DNA of 15,898 nt from Bacteroidota bacterium (GCA_023393265.1 JAEWME010000011.1:1-15898), one strand, 5' to 3'; shown: positions 1-8,568, counted from the stretch's first letter. The notes: generated from the letters alone by a model not told the origin. Made by a program: numbers and translations.

Positions 1-1274
1 TTGGTGAACTGTTCCGAAGGTAAAAAGATGCCTTCGTTTTCACCTTCAGTAAACGAAGTCGATATCATTTCAATTCGGCTAAGCGAGCGATAACGCTCTT
101 CGCTGCTTATCTGGTTAGCATACGCAACAGAAAACGAATAGTCGAGGCTTGTCATCAGTTTCAGCCCCGATGACCATTTACCGCTCGCGTTCAAACGAAA
201 ACCGCGATCCTTCGACATAATCCGTTCGTTGGCCACCAAAGCATCCGGATCGGTTTTAAAGTCGTCAACCGTTTTGTAAAAGCTCAGTTTCGAATTGAAA
301 GTGAATGGTCGGACGGATGGACTGACGACCTTTGAAAACCCGATTTCGCCCGTCAGCCGGTTAAAACCGGTGTATTTGCTGCGCAAATCATCAAACGACT
401 GCAGGTAATCGAGATTAAAATTAAGGCTCGCGTGCCGCGATTTCAGGTTAATACCTTTGCCCAGCGTAGCTTGTTTTATTTTGGGATCGGTTTTTAATTT
501 GACCTCCCAGGGTGCGAAACCCGCTTTGGTTTTAATCGATACCACTCCGGATGTGAGATCGCCGTATGTCACCGACGGAATTCCCCTAATGACTTCAACC
601 GACTCGATCTGGTCTGTAGAGACCTGCCGCAAATCGATTCCGGAACCCGCAACTGTACTGAAGTTATCGCCGGAATGCGAAGTTGAAAAAGTTTGCATAT
701 TTGCGTCGTTCGACAAAGGAGTTCCATCTATAAAAATGGCAGTTCCCATGGCGCTGTTGGGGTCGCTCCCAATTTCCCTGATCGCCATTTGCTGCGGGTC
801 TTTCAACACCGGATTAACCGACAAATTTCCAGGTAACAACTGCATCACATCAGCCAAACTAACAGGCTGAACATATTCTATAGCCGCATTACCTATGACT
901 GACGATGTGGAAAGTCCGGTATTATTAGCCGAAAGAACGGTTATTTCGTCCATATCGTAAGAAACGGGCACCATCTTTATCTCGATGCCGGAGACAGGCA
1001 AAAGCGCTGGCACAAATTTTCCGTAATAGGTCTCAAAGCCCAGGCATCTGATTTCAATTGAAACCACACTGCTACCGCTCCAGTTGAAAAAGAAGTTGCC
1101 AGCTTCGTCTGAAAAAGCTACCTGATCATTTTCCTGAAATTGAATTGCCGCAAACGGCACAGGTTCTGCCGTCTTTTTATTAACCAGCTTACCATGGATA
1201 AGCTCTGGATTCTGACCAAACACCGCCGTCGCCGAAACAATTAAAAGTAGGATGGTAAGAATCTTTTTCGACAT
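1..1274 (-). CDS. TonB-dependent outer-membrane receptor, N-terminal part (cut by window edge)
   Basis: The gene starts with ATG at 1274 and stays open to base 1, giving 424 codons with the C-terminus outside the window. Residues 1-21 form a signal peptide ending FGQ. Residues about 25-105 match a carboxypeptidase-regulatory-like domain (HGKLVNKKTAEPVPFAAIQF, then a GFETYYGKF segment). Residues about 130-250 form the plug, with the hallmark IESVEVIRGIPSVTYGD at 223-239 followed by TSGVVSIKTK. The remainder begins the beta-barrel. Such receptors import bulky ligands across the outer membrane with TonB/ExbBD energy. The ligand cannot be read from this part, and no SusD-like lipoprotein gene is visible upstream. 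It lies 58 nt downstream of the Asp-box protein gene and could be co-transcribed with it. Family assignment is firm; substrate unknown. Confidence 0.92.
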   Translation of the reverse strand, partial: MSKKILTILLLIVSATAVFGQNPELIHGKLVNKKTAEPVPFAAIQFQENDQVAFSDEAGNFFFNWSGSSVVSIEIRCLGFETYYGKFVPALLPVSGIEIKMVPVSYDMDEITVLSANNTGLSTSSVIGNAAIEYVQPVSLADVMQLLPGNLSVNPVLKDPQQMAIREIGSDPNSAMGTAIFIDGTPLSNDANMQTFSTSHSGDNFSTVAGSGIDLRQVSTDQIESVEVIRGIPSVTYGDLTSGVVSIKTKAGFAPWEVKLKTDPKIKQATLGKGINLKSRHASLNFNLDYLQSFDDLRSKYTGFNRLTGEIGFSKVVSPSVRPFTFNSKLSFYKTVDDFKTDPDALVANERIMSKDRGFRLNASGKWSSGLKLMTSLDYSFSVAYANQISSEERYRSLSRIEMISTSFTEGENEGIFLPSEQFT

Positions 1275-1299
1275 AGAAGGTGATTCAGATTTTACTCGT

Positions 1300-1328
1300 G
1301 GCGTTCTGCAGCCAAGGCAGAATACGCC
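1300..1328 (-). terminator. Hairpin between the Asp-box gene and the TonB receptor gene
   Basis: GGCGT-TCTGC (1300-1309) pairs with GCAGA-ACGCC (1317-1321 and 1324-1328), with a 2-nt bulge and a 7-nt loop. It starts a few bases after the stop codon of the 1333-3693 gene. No clear T-run follows, so it may be a weak terminator, an mRNA-stabilising hairpin or chance. Confidence 0.35.
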
Positions 1329-1332
1329 GAAT

Positions 1333-3693
1333 TTATTTGAGCAACACTTTTTGAATGAATCGCTTGCCAGCGACAGAGGCTGCGACAACATAAATACCCG
1401 GACGAAGATTACCATTTTCGAGACGGCAAATCCGATCGTTCGGCTCAAGAATACTAACCAATTGCCCTGAAACATTATAAACCATACAACGACTAATATC
1501 GCTGTCGGACGACACCAATTCCACTGCACCGGAACCATAAACGACTTTGAGCAAGCTGGAAGCCTGAATTTCATCAACAGCCGTATTAAGTTTCAAATCG
1601 GAGATCGCTATCTTATAAACATTCGACTTCCCTAAAACATACAAGGAATCGTTCAGTATTTTTCCGGCCGCATAAATCGCTGTCCCTAAACCACTATCCA
1701 TCCAGTTAGAACCTCCATCGTTGGTAAAGCGGTTCAGGCTTGAAGACCCGAGTGCCATAAATGAGTTATCGTCAAGTACGACAAAATCCAGTCCACCGGC
1801 TACTCCATTCAGTTTCGAGAAAGAAAGACCTCCGTCCTTGGTAACAAAAACGCCTTTATTATTTGACGTTTGAAAATAAACTTCCTCATCAGAACGAATT
1901 GAAATTGAAGAAACATACAGGTTACTATCGGTTCCGGTTGTCATTACGGGATAAAGATCGGTAAAAGTGTCTCCTCCATCCGTAGTTTTCAGAAGAATTT
2001 TGTTTCCACCCAAATAGCCGGTACTTCCTGAAAATCTCATTACAGTTACAACCGACGAACCGAAATCTTTCGTCACCGGCGACCATGAATCGCCACCATC
2101 GGTAGTTCTGAAAACGCGCGAATGTTTGGTTACCACATTCGGAACCGAAACAGAATCCTGCCAGCCAATGTATATGAAAGCTGTATTTTCATCGGCACAC
2201 TCAACCGTGTAGTTATCCATTGCAAAGCATCCTTTCATGGTTGGGTATTTCGAGGCATCGTCCGGCGTATCTTTCCCGATGTTTTTTGTATTTACCACCT
2301 TCCAGGTCTGCCAGCTATCGTTGGTTTTATAAATCAATCCATTCAGAAAATAATCATTGCCGACTGGAAAATCTATCATTTTAAGCGTGCGGCTGCTCAC
2401 ATAGCCAGAACTGCCAAAACTTGCCACACTCCTGAAATCGTAATCCGCTCCCTGAAAAAGTACAGGCATAGCCAGATCGGTCCAGTTCGCACCTTTATCA
2501 GATGTTACTTTCACAGTTTCCGAATATCCTACCAGAAGGGCATGTTGCTCATCAAATATTTTCATCTTCTGAAGGTTATTCGACTCGTTGTCAACAGTTA
2601 TGGTAGTCCATTTATAATTTCCGTTTTTCAAATCATCGACAGCAATTTTAAAGATTTCAGATGAAGCCAGTGCGTATACCGAGTCGTTGAAAATGCCGGG
2701 AATCTCCCAACAGGTTTTTCCGGGATAACAGCTTGTCCAGGTAATTCCGCCATCAATTGAAGCCCTGGAAGTGGAGCCAGATCCTAAATTTAAAATAACT
2801 GAAGAATCAAGCTTCAAAAGATCATTTCCGCCGGTAAGTCCGTTAACTTTTGTGAAAGTGGCACCATCATCTGTGGAAACATACACGCCTGTAACAGCAA
2901 GCACCCACATCTCATTTCCGAAAAATCGAATATCATTGACAAACACCGTATTACCTGAGGCAGCCGACAAAGCGGGGAAAAGGTCAGTTATTTCATCACC
3001 ATCTACCGAAGCTTTCATCAAAATCTTATTTCCTCCAAAAAAAATGTCAGACTCGTTACGCCTGATCGTATTGACATAGGCACCACTAAGATCGGCAGTA
3101 ACAGCAGTCCATTTCAAACCACCATTTTTTGTCCTGAAAACAGCGGAATGCGGCTTTTTGGTTCCGGAGATAATATCGGACCATTGCACGAAAACCATTG
3201 CATCCGTGTCGTTTATGCATAAAACGGTAAATGGATCGAGCGCCAAAGAACCGGTCAAAGATGGATTGAGTCCCGGATCATCGCCCTCGCCAATTCCGGA
3301 AAGGTCCAAAACATTCCAGGTTTTTCCCTGATCCAATGTTTTCAGGAGCACTCCATTGATATAAACATTATCTTCGCCATTAGCCGGATAATTCACAAGA
3401 GCAGTTTTCCGTCCGACCATATAGCCCACATTTCCTTCTATACTTATATCGTTGAAGTTATACTTTGGATTAAACAAGTCAACATTGTTCCATGTGAGGC
3501 CCTGATCGTCGGTTATTTTAAAAGTTCCGCCAAACCCGGCAATCACAGCCGAATTTTTGCCCAGGAGGCTCATCCCCTGCAAATTTTCACCTTTACTGAT
3601 TTCCTGCGACTTCCAGTTAAAAACAGGAACTGATGTTTGAGAAAATGAAGACAAACAAACAATTGATAACAAAACTATTACAGCGAGTCTCAT
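1333..3693 (-). CDS. Secreted two-lobed Asp-box (BNR/YCF48-like) repeat protein with T9SS sorting domain
   Basis: The protein has 786 residues. Residues 1-19 are a signal peptide ending SFSQ. The body holds at least eleven Asp-box-like motifs of the type S/T-x-D-x-G-x-T-W, for example TDDQGLTW (61-68), STDDGATF (273-280), SIDGGITW (312-319), TTDGGDSW (530-537) and TNDGGSNW (657-664). These indicate beta-propeller folds related to sialidase/BNR and photosystem II stability factor YCF48-like repeats. Residues about 27-356 and 362-703 are two copies of the same arrangement, so two propellers in tandem are likely. Residues about 705-786 form a T9SS type A sorting domain (MVYNVSGQLV, then LRPGIYVV, ending KRFIQKVLLK). 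The protein should cross the outer membrane through the T9SS and be anchored or released. No catalytic residues of sialidases were recognised, so a binding or structural role is as likely as an enzymatic one. Confidence 0.88.
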   Translation of the reverse strand: MRLAVIVLLSIVCLSSFSQTSVPVFNWKSQEISKGENLQGMSLLGKNSAVIAGFGGTFKITDDQGLTWNNVDLFNPKYNFNDISIEGNVGYMVGRKTALVNYPANGEDNVYINGVLLKTLDQGKTWNVLDLSGIGEGDDPGLNPSLTGSLALDPFTVLCINDTDAMVFVQWSDIISGTKKPHSAVFRTKNGGLKWTAVTADLSGAYVNTIRRNESDIFFGGNKILMKASVDGDEITDLFPALSAASGNTVFVNDIRFFGNEMWVLAVTGVYVSTDDGATFTKVNGLTGGNDLLKLDSSVILNLGSGSTSRASIDGGITWTSCYPGKTCWEIPGIFNDSVYALASSEIFKIAVDDLKNGNYKWTTITVDNESNNLQKMKIFDEQHALLVGYSETVKVTSDKGANWTDLAMPVLFQGADYDFRSVASFGSSGYVSSRTLKMIDFPVGNDYFLNGLIYKTNDSWQTWKVVNTKNIGKDTPDDASKYPTMKGCFAMDNYTVECADENTAFIYIGWQDSVSVPNVVTKHSRVFRTTDGGDSWSPVTKDFGSSVVTVMRFSGSTGYLGGNKILLKTTDGGDTFTDLYPVMTTGTDSNLYVSSISIRSDEEVYFQTSNNKGVFVTKDGGLSFSKLNGVAGGLDFVVLDDNSFMALGSSSLNRFTNDGGSNWMDSGLGTAIYAAGKILNDSLYVLGKSNVYKIAISDLKLNTAVDEIQASSLLKVVYGSGAVELVSSDSDISRCMVYNVSGQLVSILEPNDRICRLENGNLRPGIYVVAASVAGKRFIQKVLLK

Positions 3694-3820
3694 AAGGAAA
3701 TTTTTTGAAAGTATTCTGTATTAAATTGACCAAGATAATCAAATTAGATAAATATCAACGGGCAGAATAATATGTCTTTATGTCCTTAAAATACATTCTT
3801 TTCCACAAGATTTTCAAATT

Positions 3821-4258
3821 TTATTTCATTCGCAGGTCAGGGTATTTTGAAACAATGTACTTAATTGCCTCTTCCCTGGTTTGAAAAAGTTCCTCCCCGG
3901 TTTCCTCTCCAACCTCTCCAACTTTAACACTATACTTATTACAACCTTTCACCTGCGACATAATTATATTTTCCAGCGATGCAACCCTGATCTTTTCCGA
4001 ACCGACAGCAGTTATTTTAACATGAATTTCCTTTACCCGAAGCGGACTTTTGGTATTATCATCGTAAACAACCACTATTCCATAACAATCCACGCCTTCT
4101 TTCACCCATGGCGCAAACTTCGACTGAACGGCAGCAGTTGGTTTTTCATGTGTTTCGTCGTATTTATACTGCTCCAGTATTTTCGACTTATCACCACTGC
4201 CGCAGCCCAATAATAGTAAAAGTGAAAAGCAGATTAAAGTTAGAGACAGGAATTTCAT
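3821..4258 (-). CDS. Small lipoprotein of unknown function
   Basis: The protein has 145 residues. Its N-terminus is a lipoprotein signal peptide: a charged start (MKF), a run of Leu, and the lipobox LLLGC with the acylated cysteine at position 19. The mature part is short and polar, with a predicted mixed alpha/beta stretch (VDCYGIVVVYDDN, then KEIHVKITAVG) and an acidic segment (GEVGEETGEELFQ). I recognise no family. It follows the DJ-1 gene after 26 nt without an obvious promoter or terminator between, so co-transcription is likely. Lipoprotein export is well supported; function is unknown. Confidence 0.75.
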   Translation of the reverse strand: MKFLSLTLICFSLLLLLGCGSGDKSKILEQYKYDETHEKPTAAVQSKFAPWVKEGVDCYGIVVVYDDNTKSPLRVKEIHVKITAVGSEKIRVASLENIIMSQVKGCNKYSVKVGEVGEETGEELFQTREEAIKYIVSKYPDLRMK

Positions 4259-4284
4259 CTTCTGAGAGATTTTTATTTTCAGGA

Positions 4285-4842
4285 CTAAACCGTTTCAACC
4301 AACATTTGCTTTGCAAGCAAATCAGCCTTTTCACCCGAAACCAGATCGGAAACAATGCTAAGCGCAAATTTCAAGGCGGCCCCAATTCCTCGTCCGGTAA
4401 TGATATTTCCTGATTTAACAACCGGTTCCATCGAAACACTGGCACCAATCAGTTGGTTTTCGAATCCGGGATAGCAAACCGCTTTCTTACCTTTCAAAAG
4501 CCCCAGATTGCCATAAACCAAAGGAGCAGCACAAATAGCTCCAAGCGCCTTGTTTTCATTATCAAATTTCAGGATCATTTTCTTCAGCCCCTCGTGAGCA
4601 TTCAGATTGGAAGCTCCAGGCATTCCACCCGGTAAAACGATCATATCTACCTCGGTATAATCCATATTCTCAAAAAGAACATCGGCCATCACACCTATTT
4701 TATGTGCCCCAGTAACTTCAGGTTTTCCAGAAACCGAAACAACAACCACATCCAATTCTGCCCTACGAAGTACATCGATGATAGTAATAGCCTCAATTTC
4801 TTCGAAACCATTGGCCAAATGAACTGCGATTTTCTTTTTCAT
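4285..4842 (-). CDS. DJ-1/PfpI family protein (YajL/DJ-1 type)
   Basis: The protein has 185 residues, the usual size of a single-domain DJ-1 protein. The N-terminal motif NGFEEIEAI (residues 11-19) supplies the conserved acidic residue, Glu17 by alignment with human DJ-1. VLPGGMPGA lies at 69-77, and the nucleophile-elbow cysteine is Cys104 in AICAAP. The TGRGIGAALKFAL segment matches the conserved TSRGPGTSFEFAL region of DJ-1. Family members are cytosolic and linked to oxidative stress, methylglyoxal removal and, more debatably, protein deglycation. The gene has its own candidate promoter at 4860-4891 and is followed by the lipoprotein gene. The exact substrate cannot be set from sequence. 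Confidence 0.93.
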   Translation of the reverse strand: MKKKIAVHLANGFEEIEAITIIDVLRRAELDVVVVSVSGKPEVTGAHKIGVMADVLFENMDYTEVDMIVLPGGMPGASNLNAHEGLKKMILKFDNENKALGAICAAPLVYGNLGLLKGKKAVCYPGFENQLIGASVSMEPVVKSGNIITGRGIGAALKFALSIVSDLVSGEKADLLAKQMLVETV

Positions 4843-4859
4843 AACCCATTATTTTACAA

Positions 4860-4891
4860 CAAAGATAAAGTTAAGGTTCCTTGCATACAAA
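4860..4891 (-). promoter_or_regulatory. Candidate Bacteroidota-type promoter for the DJ-1 gene
   Basis: On the minus strand TATCTTTG (4867 to 4860) fits the -7 box TAnnTTTG, with TTTG (4891 to 4888) 20 nt upstream as the -33 box; 18 nt would be typical. The start codon would follow a leader of about 11 nt. Confidence 0.45.
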
Positions 4892-4901
4892 GCTTTATAG
4901 G

Positions 4902-5432
4902 TTAAAAATTCAGGTGATCCCTGCAATTGTGGCATAAATGCAGGCTTTTTTGATCGATATCCTCTACGTAGGTGCTCGACCTCATCACGCAATCGGAATG
5001 CCGGCAATGAACCAAACCGAAAGTGTGACCCAGTTCATGAATAACCTCTTTTTGAAAACGTTGCAGCATCAGTTTTGTATCGGGAACTATCCCATACCGC
5101 TTGTTATCAAGCCTATAAATGGAGGCAATTCCTGACTTTCCGTTGAGAAAAGCCTGACCAAAAATAAATGTCAGAATCGGAATGAAAAGATCGACATTGA
5201 AAAGCCCGATGGTTTTCTGGCTGCCCGGAAAAATCAGTTGATCTACATGTTTCAGGAGCAAATTTCCGTTGTATTGACGGCGTGCGGGTTCAAAATACTC
5301 ACTTAGGTCGATGTGCCCGTCCCGCCATATCACCGTCATGCAAAATTCTGCCGAAACCGCTTCCGAAGTTTTCTCCAGAATATCACGATCCAATTGGCCA
5401 AACGATATCAATGTGATGGACGGGTCACTCAT
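4902..5432 (-). CDS. amzA: Archaemetzincin family zinc metalloprotease
   Basis: The protein has 176 residues. It carries the diagnostic archaemetzincin signature near its C-terminus: HELGHTFGLVH (132-142) with zinc ligands His132, His136 and His142 and catalytic Glu133, followed at once by Cys143, Cys148 and Met150, then Cys167 and Cys170. The four cysteines form the structural zinc site known from this family. No signal peptide is present, so it should act in the cytosol. The length fits bacterial and archaeal members. The ATG at 5432 lies 9 nt after the stop of the NtrC-type regulator, so it is probably on the same message. The family is common in archaea and patchy in bacteria, and its physiological substrate is not known. 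Confidence 0.93.
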   Translation of the reverse strand: MSDPSITLISFGQLDRDILEKTSEAVSAEFCMTVIWRDGHIDLSEYFEPARRQYNGNLLLKHVDQLIFPGSQKTIGLFNVDLFIPILTFIFGQAFLNGKSGIASIYRLDNKRYGIVPDTKLMLQRFQKEVIHELGHTFGLVHCRHSDCVMRSSTYVEDIDQKSLHLCHNCRDHLNF

Positions 5433-5441
5433 GCGCCGAAA

Positions 5442-6785
5442 TTATTCAGTCTCCAGTTTGAGGTTGTATTTTTTAATTTTATGGTAAAGTGTCACACGGT
5501 CAACTTTAAGAGCCCGGGCGGTTCGGGAGATATTCCATTCGTATTTATTCAAAACCTGCAGAATATATGCTTTTTCCACATCTTCAAGGCTTTCGCCGGT
5601 TGTGGCAACCATCGACTTTTCAAGTGGCAAATCTTTCAGCGCAATTCTCCGGCCATCACCTACCACAATTGCACGTTCTATCATATTCTCAAGTTCCCTG
5701 ATATTTCCGGGGAAGTTAAACTCCTGAATCCGCCGCAGTGCATTCTTGTCGATAGAAACCTGTGGCTTATTCATCGACACAGAATATTTCCGGATAAAAT
5801 AATTGATCAGCAGCGGAATGTCCTCCTTACGCTCGCGCAACGGCGGTACCTGTATGTTCACCACATTGAGCCGATAAAAAAGATCTTCCCTAAAAGTACC
5901 GTTTTCAACCATGCTTTTCAGGTCCTTATTTGTCGCACAAATCACCCTGAAATCGGAACTTATTTCCTTGTTTCCACCCACCCTGACAAATGTTTTTGTT
6001 TCGAGCACGCGCAACAGTTCGATTTGCATTTTGGTCGAAATAGTCGCTATTTCATCGAGAAAAATGGTGCCACTGTCGGCCATTTCAAAACGGCCCTTCC
6101 TGTTGTACATGGCTCCGGTAAAAGCGCCTTTTTCGTGACCAAACAACTCGCTCTCCAACAAACTTTCAGTCAGTGCGCCGCAGTGAACGCTCACAAAAGG
6201 GAAAAATTTCCGGGGCGAATTGGCATGGATGGCGCGGGCAATCAACTCTTTTCCGGTGCCACTTTCTCCGGTGATGATTACCGATGAATTGGTCTGCGCC
6301 ACACTTTCCACCTGACGAAAAACACCGCGCATGGCTTCGCTTTCGCCAACAATATCCTCAACATTTTCCAGCGAAATCACCTTATTCCGAAGGTTCTCAT
6401 TTTCTTCCTGAAGCGAAATCTGCCTCGTCGCGTTTCGGATCAGATGTGTCAGATCGTCGGGATCGAATGGCTTTGTAACGTAGTCGTATGCGCCGTCTTT
6501 AAGTGCTTTCACTGCTGTATCAACTGTGGCAAAGGCCGTCATTACAATGATCACCGCATCAGCTCGCATGGCTTTTATTCGGCGCAACATTTCCAATCCG
6601 TCCATTCCCGGCATTTTGATGTCGGCCAGAATAATATCAAACTGTTCCGATTCGAGAATCGAGAGGGCTGTTTTGGCGTTTTCGGCACATTCAACATTGA
6701 AACCATCTTCAATAAACCAATTGTATAGCGAGTCCCTTACCGATTCCTCATCGTCGACCACAAGAATTGATACTTTTTTCGTCAT
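5442..6785 (-). CDS. NtrC-family sigma-54-dependent response regulator
   Basis: The protein has 447 residues in the order receiver, AAA+, helix-turn-helix. Receiver (about 5-120): acidic pair Asp11/Asp12, phospho-acceptor Asp55 in ILADIKMPG, Thr83 and Lys105. AAA+ domain (about 145-380): Walker A GESGTGKE (173-180), the sigma-54-contacting GAFTGA loop (220-225), Walker B IFLDEI (241-246), and FPGNIREL near sensor II (358-365). A Fis-type helix-turn-helix sits at about 402-440. All residues for phosphorylation, ATP hydrolysis and sigma-54 contact are present, so it should be an active ATP-driven activator of RpoN promoters. It starts 7 nt after the heme-type sensor kinase gene, its evident partner. 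The candidate -24/-12 promoter at 13111-13126 upstream of the fusion gene is a plausible target. Confidence 0.96.
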   Translation of the reverse strand: MTKKVSILVVDDEESVRDSLYNWFIEDGFNVECAENAKTALSILESEQFDIILADIKMPGMDGLEMLRRIKAMRADAVIIVMTAFATVDTAVKALKDGAYDYVTKPFDPDDLTHLIRNATRQISLQEENENLRNKVISLENVEDIVGESEAMRGVFRQVESVAQTNSSVIITGESGTGKELIARAIHANSPRKFFPFVSVHCGALTESLLESELFGHEKGAFTGAMYNRKGRFEMADSGTIFLDEIATISTKMQIELLRVLETKTFVRVGGNKEISSDFRVICATNKDLKSMVENGTFREDLFYRLNVVNIQVPPLRERKEDIPLLINYFIRKYSVSMNKPQVSIDKNALRRIQEFNFPGNIRELENMIERAIVVGDGRRIALKDLPLEKSMVATTGESLEDVEKAYILQVLNKYEWNISRTARALKVDRVTLYHKIKKYNLKLETE

Positions 6786-6792
6786 TGTATTT

Positions 6793-8460
6793 TCAGTTTT
6801 TTATCAGTGGCAAAATCACCGAAATGGTTGTCCCAACACCCAATTCCGATTTCACCTGAATTTTTCCTTTGTGATTCTGAATAATTCCGTGTACAATGGC
6901 AAGGCCAAGGCCAATACCGCTTACATCCTGTTTGGTAGAGAAAAACGGCTCAAAAATATGCGGCAGGTTTTCAGGAGCAATTCCAGAGCCAGTGTCCGAA
7001 ATCTCGATGGTTAAAGTGTCATCATCCTGATTTTTGGTTCGGATGGCAATCTCCCCGTTTTCTTTCACAGCTTCCGAAGCGTTTACAAGCAGCGCCATAC
7101 ACGCTTGCTTAATCTGGTTGGCGTTACAATAAACAAAATCCTGAGTTGCAGCAAAATCATTCACAAAACCGATGTTCGCAATCTTGATGGGGTGCGTCAT
7201 CAGTTCGTAGGTTTCGCGGAGCGTTTCGTGCAAATGTCGCGGTTCGAAATCATCCTGCTCTTTTCTCGAAAAATCGAGCAATCCCTTTACAATATCTCCG
7301 CACCGCTTCGTTTCATTCTCAATCAGTTTGAGATGCCGCTGCATCGATTCACGCTTTGTCGCATTTAAATCAGGATTACCTAATTGCTTATACAATAGCT
7401 TTGTATAGATTAAAATACCCGAAAGCGGATTGTTTATTTCGTGTGCAACCGACGAAGACAAGCGCCCCAGTGACGCCAGTCGCTCAACGTGCATCAGTTC
7501 TTTTTGCGCAGCGCCCAGTTCTTCCGATTTTTTCTGAACCTTATATTCCAACTGCTGCGACCAGTTTTCAAGCTCTTCTGTTGCATTGTTCAGGTTATCA
7601 AGCATGTCGTTGAATGCCTCAGACACTGTGCGCATGTCATCGAGCTGATCCGACTTCATTTCGAGTCTTATGCTCCGGTCACCATTTGCCACAGCAGCGC
7701 TTACCCGCACCAGTTCATTCAGTGGATCCTTTATTCTTTTCCGGGTAAAAAATAACAGTACGGATACTAGTACCAAAGTGGCAAGAATTGCCAAAAGGAA
7801 AAACTCGGCCGACGACTTCTGAATGGCATTGTCCTGATCTTTCAACGGAATTTTGATGATGAGCGAACCCAGCACTTTGTCTGATTCAGGGTGAGCGTGG
7901 CATGAACTGGTATAGCACGAACTTTCATTCCGGATCGGAGACCTGATCAGTAAATGGCGGCTTCCGTCTTCTGTTTTATTCATCAGGCAATCGCTGTTTT
8001 CGTTGATGATCCGGTACGATTTATCCTCGCCGGGAAACATGGCATGAATATTTTCGTGGCACCGCGCGCAATTTGGATCACTGTGGCCATCTTCGGGTTC
8101 GTCGGCGAACGACGAATACACGAGACTATCGCGGCTGTCGTACATGTTCACCTCATCAATTCCGGGTAACGTATTGATGATGTCGAGTGTATTTTGCAGC
8201 GCGCCTTTGTTGTTTTCGAGCATCGAATGGTAGAGCGCCCCTTCGACAATGGAACCGATGTTGTCACCGCTTTGGCGGATCACCGTGTTCAGATATTGCT
8301 CGTTAACCGACTTAAAAATGATATTAAAGGACACAAAAAGAAAAACTGACAGAATTGAGATGATCAGAATCACCCGACCATAAATAGAGGATCTTATTCT
8401 GACATAGTTCTTTATAATAGCTTTCCCTGCCGTACTTTCGGTTTTATTCCTGAAAACCAT
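6793..8460 (-). CDS. Membrane sensor histidine kinase with periplasmic c-type heme motifs
   Basis: The protein has 555 residues. Membrane helices at about 30-50 and 220-238 flank a periplasmic domain (51-219). That domain contains CARCH (131-135), a classical CxxCH heme c motif, and CYTSSCH (182-188), a Cx4CH motif of the kind found in tetraheme cytochrome c3, plus a lone Cys158. Then follow HAMP (about 240-290), a short coiled coil (about 290-325), HisKA with the H-box VAHEINNPL (His340), and HATPase with Asn460 in VNASEAV, DTGSGI (489-494) and GIGLGLA. The kinase core is complete. It should phosphorylate the regulator encoded 7 nt downstream. The heme motifs suggest sensing of redox state or a gas ligand, and would need cytochrome c maturation in the periplasm. 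Hemes and signal are inferred; kinase assignment is firm. Confidence 0.94.
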   Translation of the reverse strand: MVFRNKTESTAGKAIIKNYVRIRSSIYGRVILIISILSVFLFVSFNIIFKSVNEQYLNTVIRQSGDNIGSIVEGALYHSMLENNKGALQNTLDIINTLPGIDEVNMYDSRDSLVYSSFADEPEDGHSDPNCARCHENIHAMFPGEDKSYRIINENSDCLMNKTEDGSRHLLIRSPIRNESSCYTSSCHAHPESDKVLGSLIIKIPLKDQDNAIQKSSAEFFLLAILATLVLVSVLLFFTRKRIKDPLNELVRVSAAVANGDRSIRLEMKSDQLDDMRTVSEAFNDMLDNLNNATEELENWSQQLEYKVQKKSEELGAAQKELMHVERLASLGRLSSSVAHEINNPLSGILIYTKLLYKQLGNPDLNATKRESMQRHLKLIENETKRCGDIVKGLLDFSRKEQDDFEPRHLHETLRETYELMTHPIKIANIGFVNDFAATQDFVYCNANQIKQACMALLVNASEAVKENGEIAIRTKNQDDDTLTIEISDTGSGIAPENLPHIFEPFFSTKQDVSGIGLGLAIVHGIIQNHKGKIQVKSELGVGTTISVILPLIKN

Positions 8461-8488
8461 GTTGATTTAGATTTTTATGCAAATTAGA

Positions 8489-8516
8489 AAAAACTGATGG
8501 AAGCCCACCAGTTTTT
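8489..8516 (-). terminator. Terminator-like hairpin upstream of the kinase gene
   Basis: AAAAACTG (8489-8496) pairs with CAGTTTTT (8509-8516), and inner TGG/CCA pairs extend the stem. On the minus strand the stem is followed by TTTTTT (8493 to 8488), as in an intrinsic terminator. It lies between the second GcvH-like gene and the kinase gene and could end or attenuate transcription there. Confidence 0.55.
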
Positions 8517-8549
8517 CGATGATCTTTTCCCTGTTATCCAACATTATAA

Positions 8550-8568
8550 AACTGGGCTCAAGCCAGTT
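8550..8568 (-). terminator. Hairpin just after the second GcvH-like gene
   Basis: AACTGGGCT (8550-8558) pairs with AGCCAGTT (8561-8568), with one bulged G and a very tight loop. On the minus strand a short TTTT run follows. It begins about 14 nt past the stop codon at 8582. With the hairpin at 8489-8516 it forms a tandem pair, so partial termination is plausible. Confidence 0.4.

Noticed and set aside
457..870. A 137-codon plus-strand frame opposite the TonB receptor gene
   Set aside because: The minus strand shows a signal peptide, regulatory-like domain and plug motif in a continuous frame; the plus-strand product has no features.
2122..2664. A 180-codon plus-strand frame inside the Asp-box protein gene
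   Set aside because: It is an antisense shadow of a repeat-rich gene with clear domain content on the other strand.
5313..6287. A 324-codon open frame on the plus strand opposite the NtrC-type regulator gene
   Set aside because: It is antisense to a fully supported gene with intact motifs, its translation is His/Phe/Cys-rich with no domain, and it has no promoter or start context.
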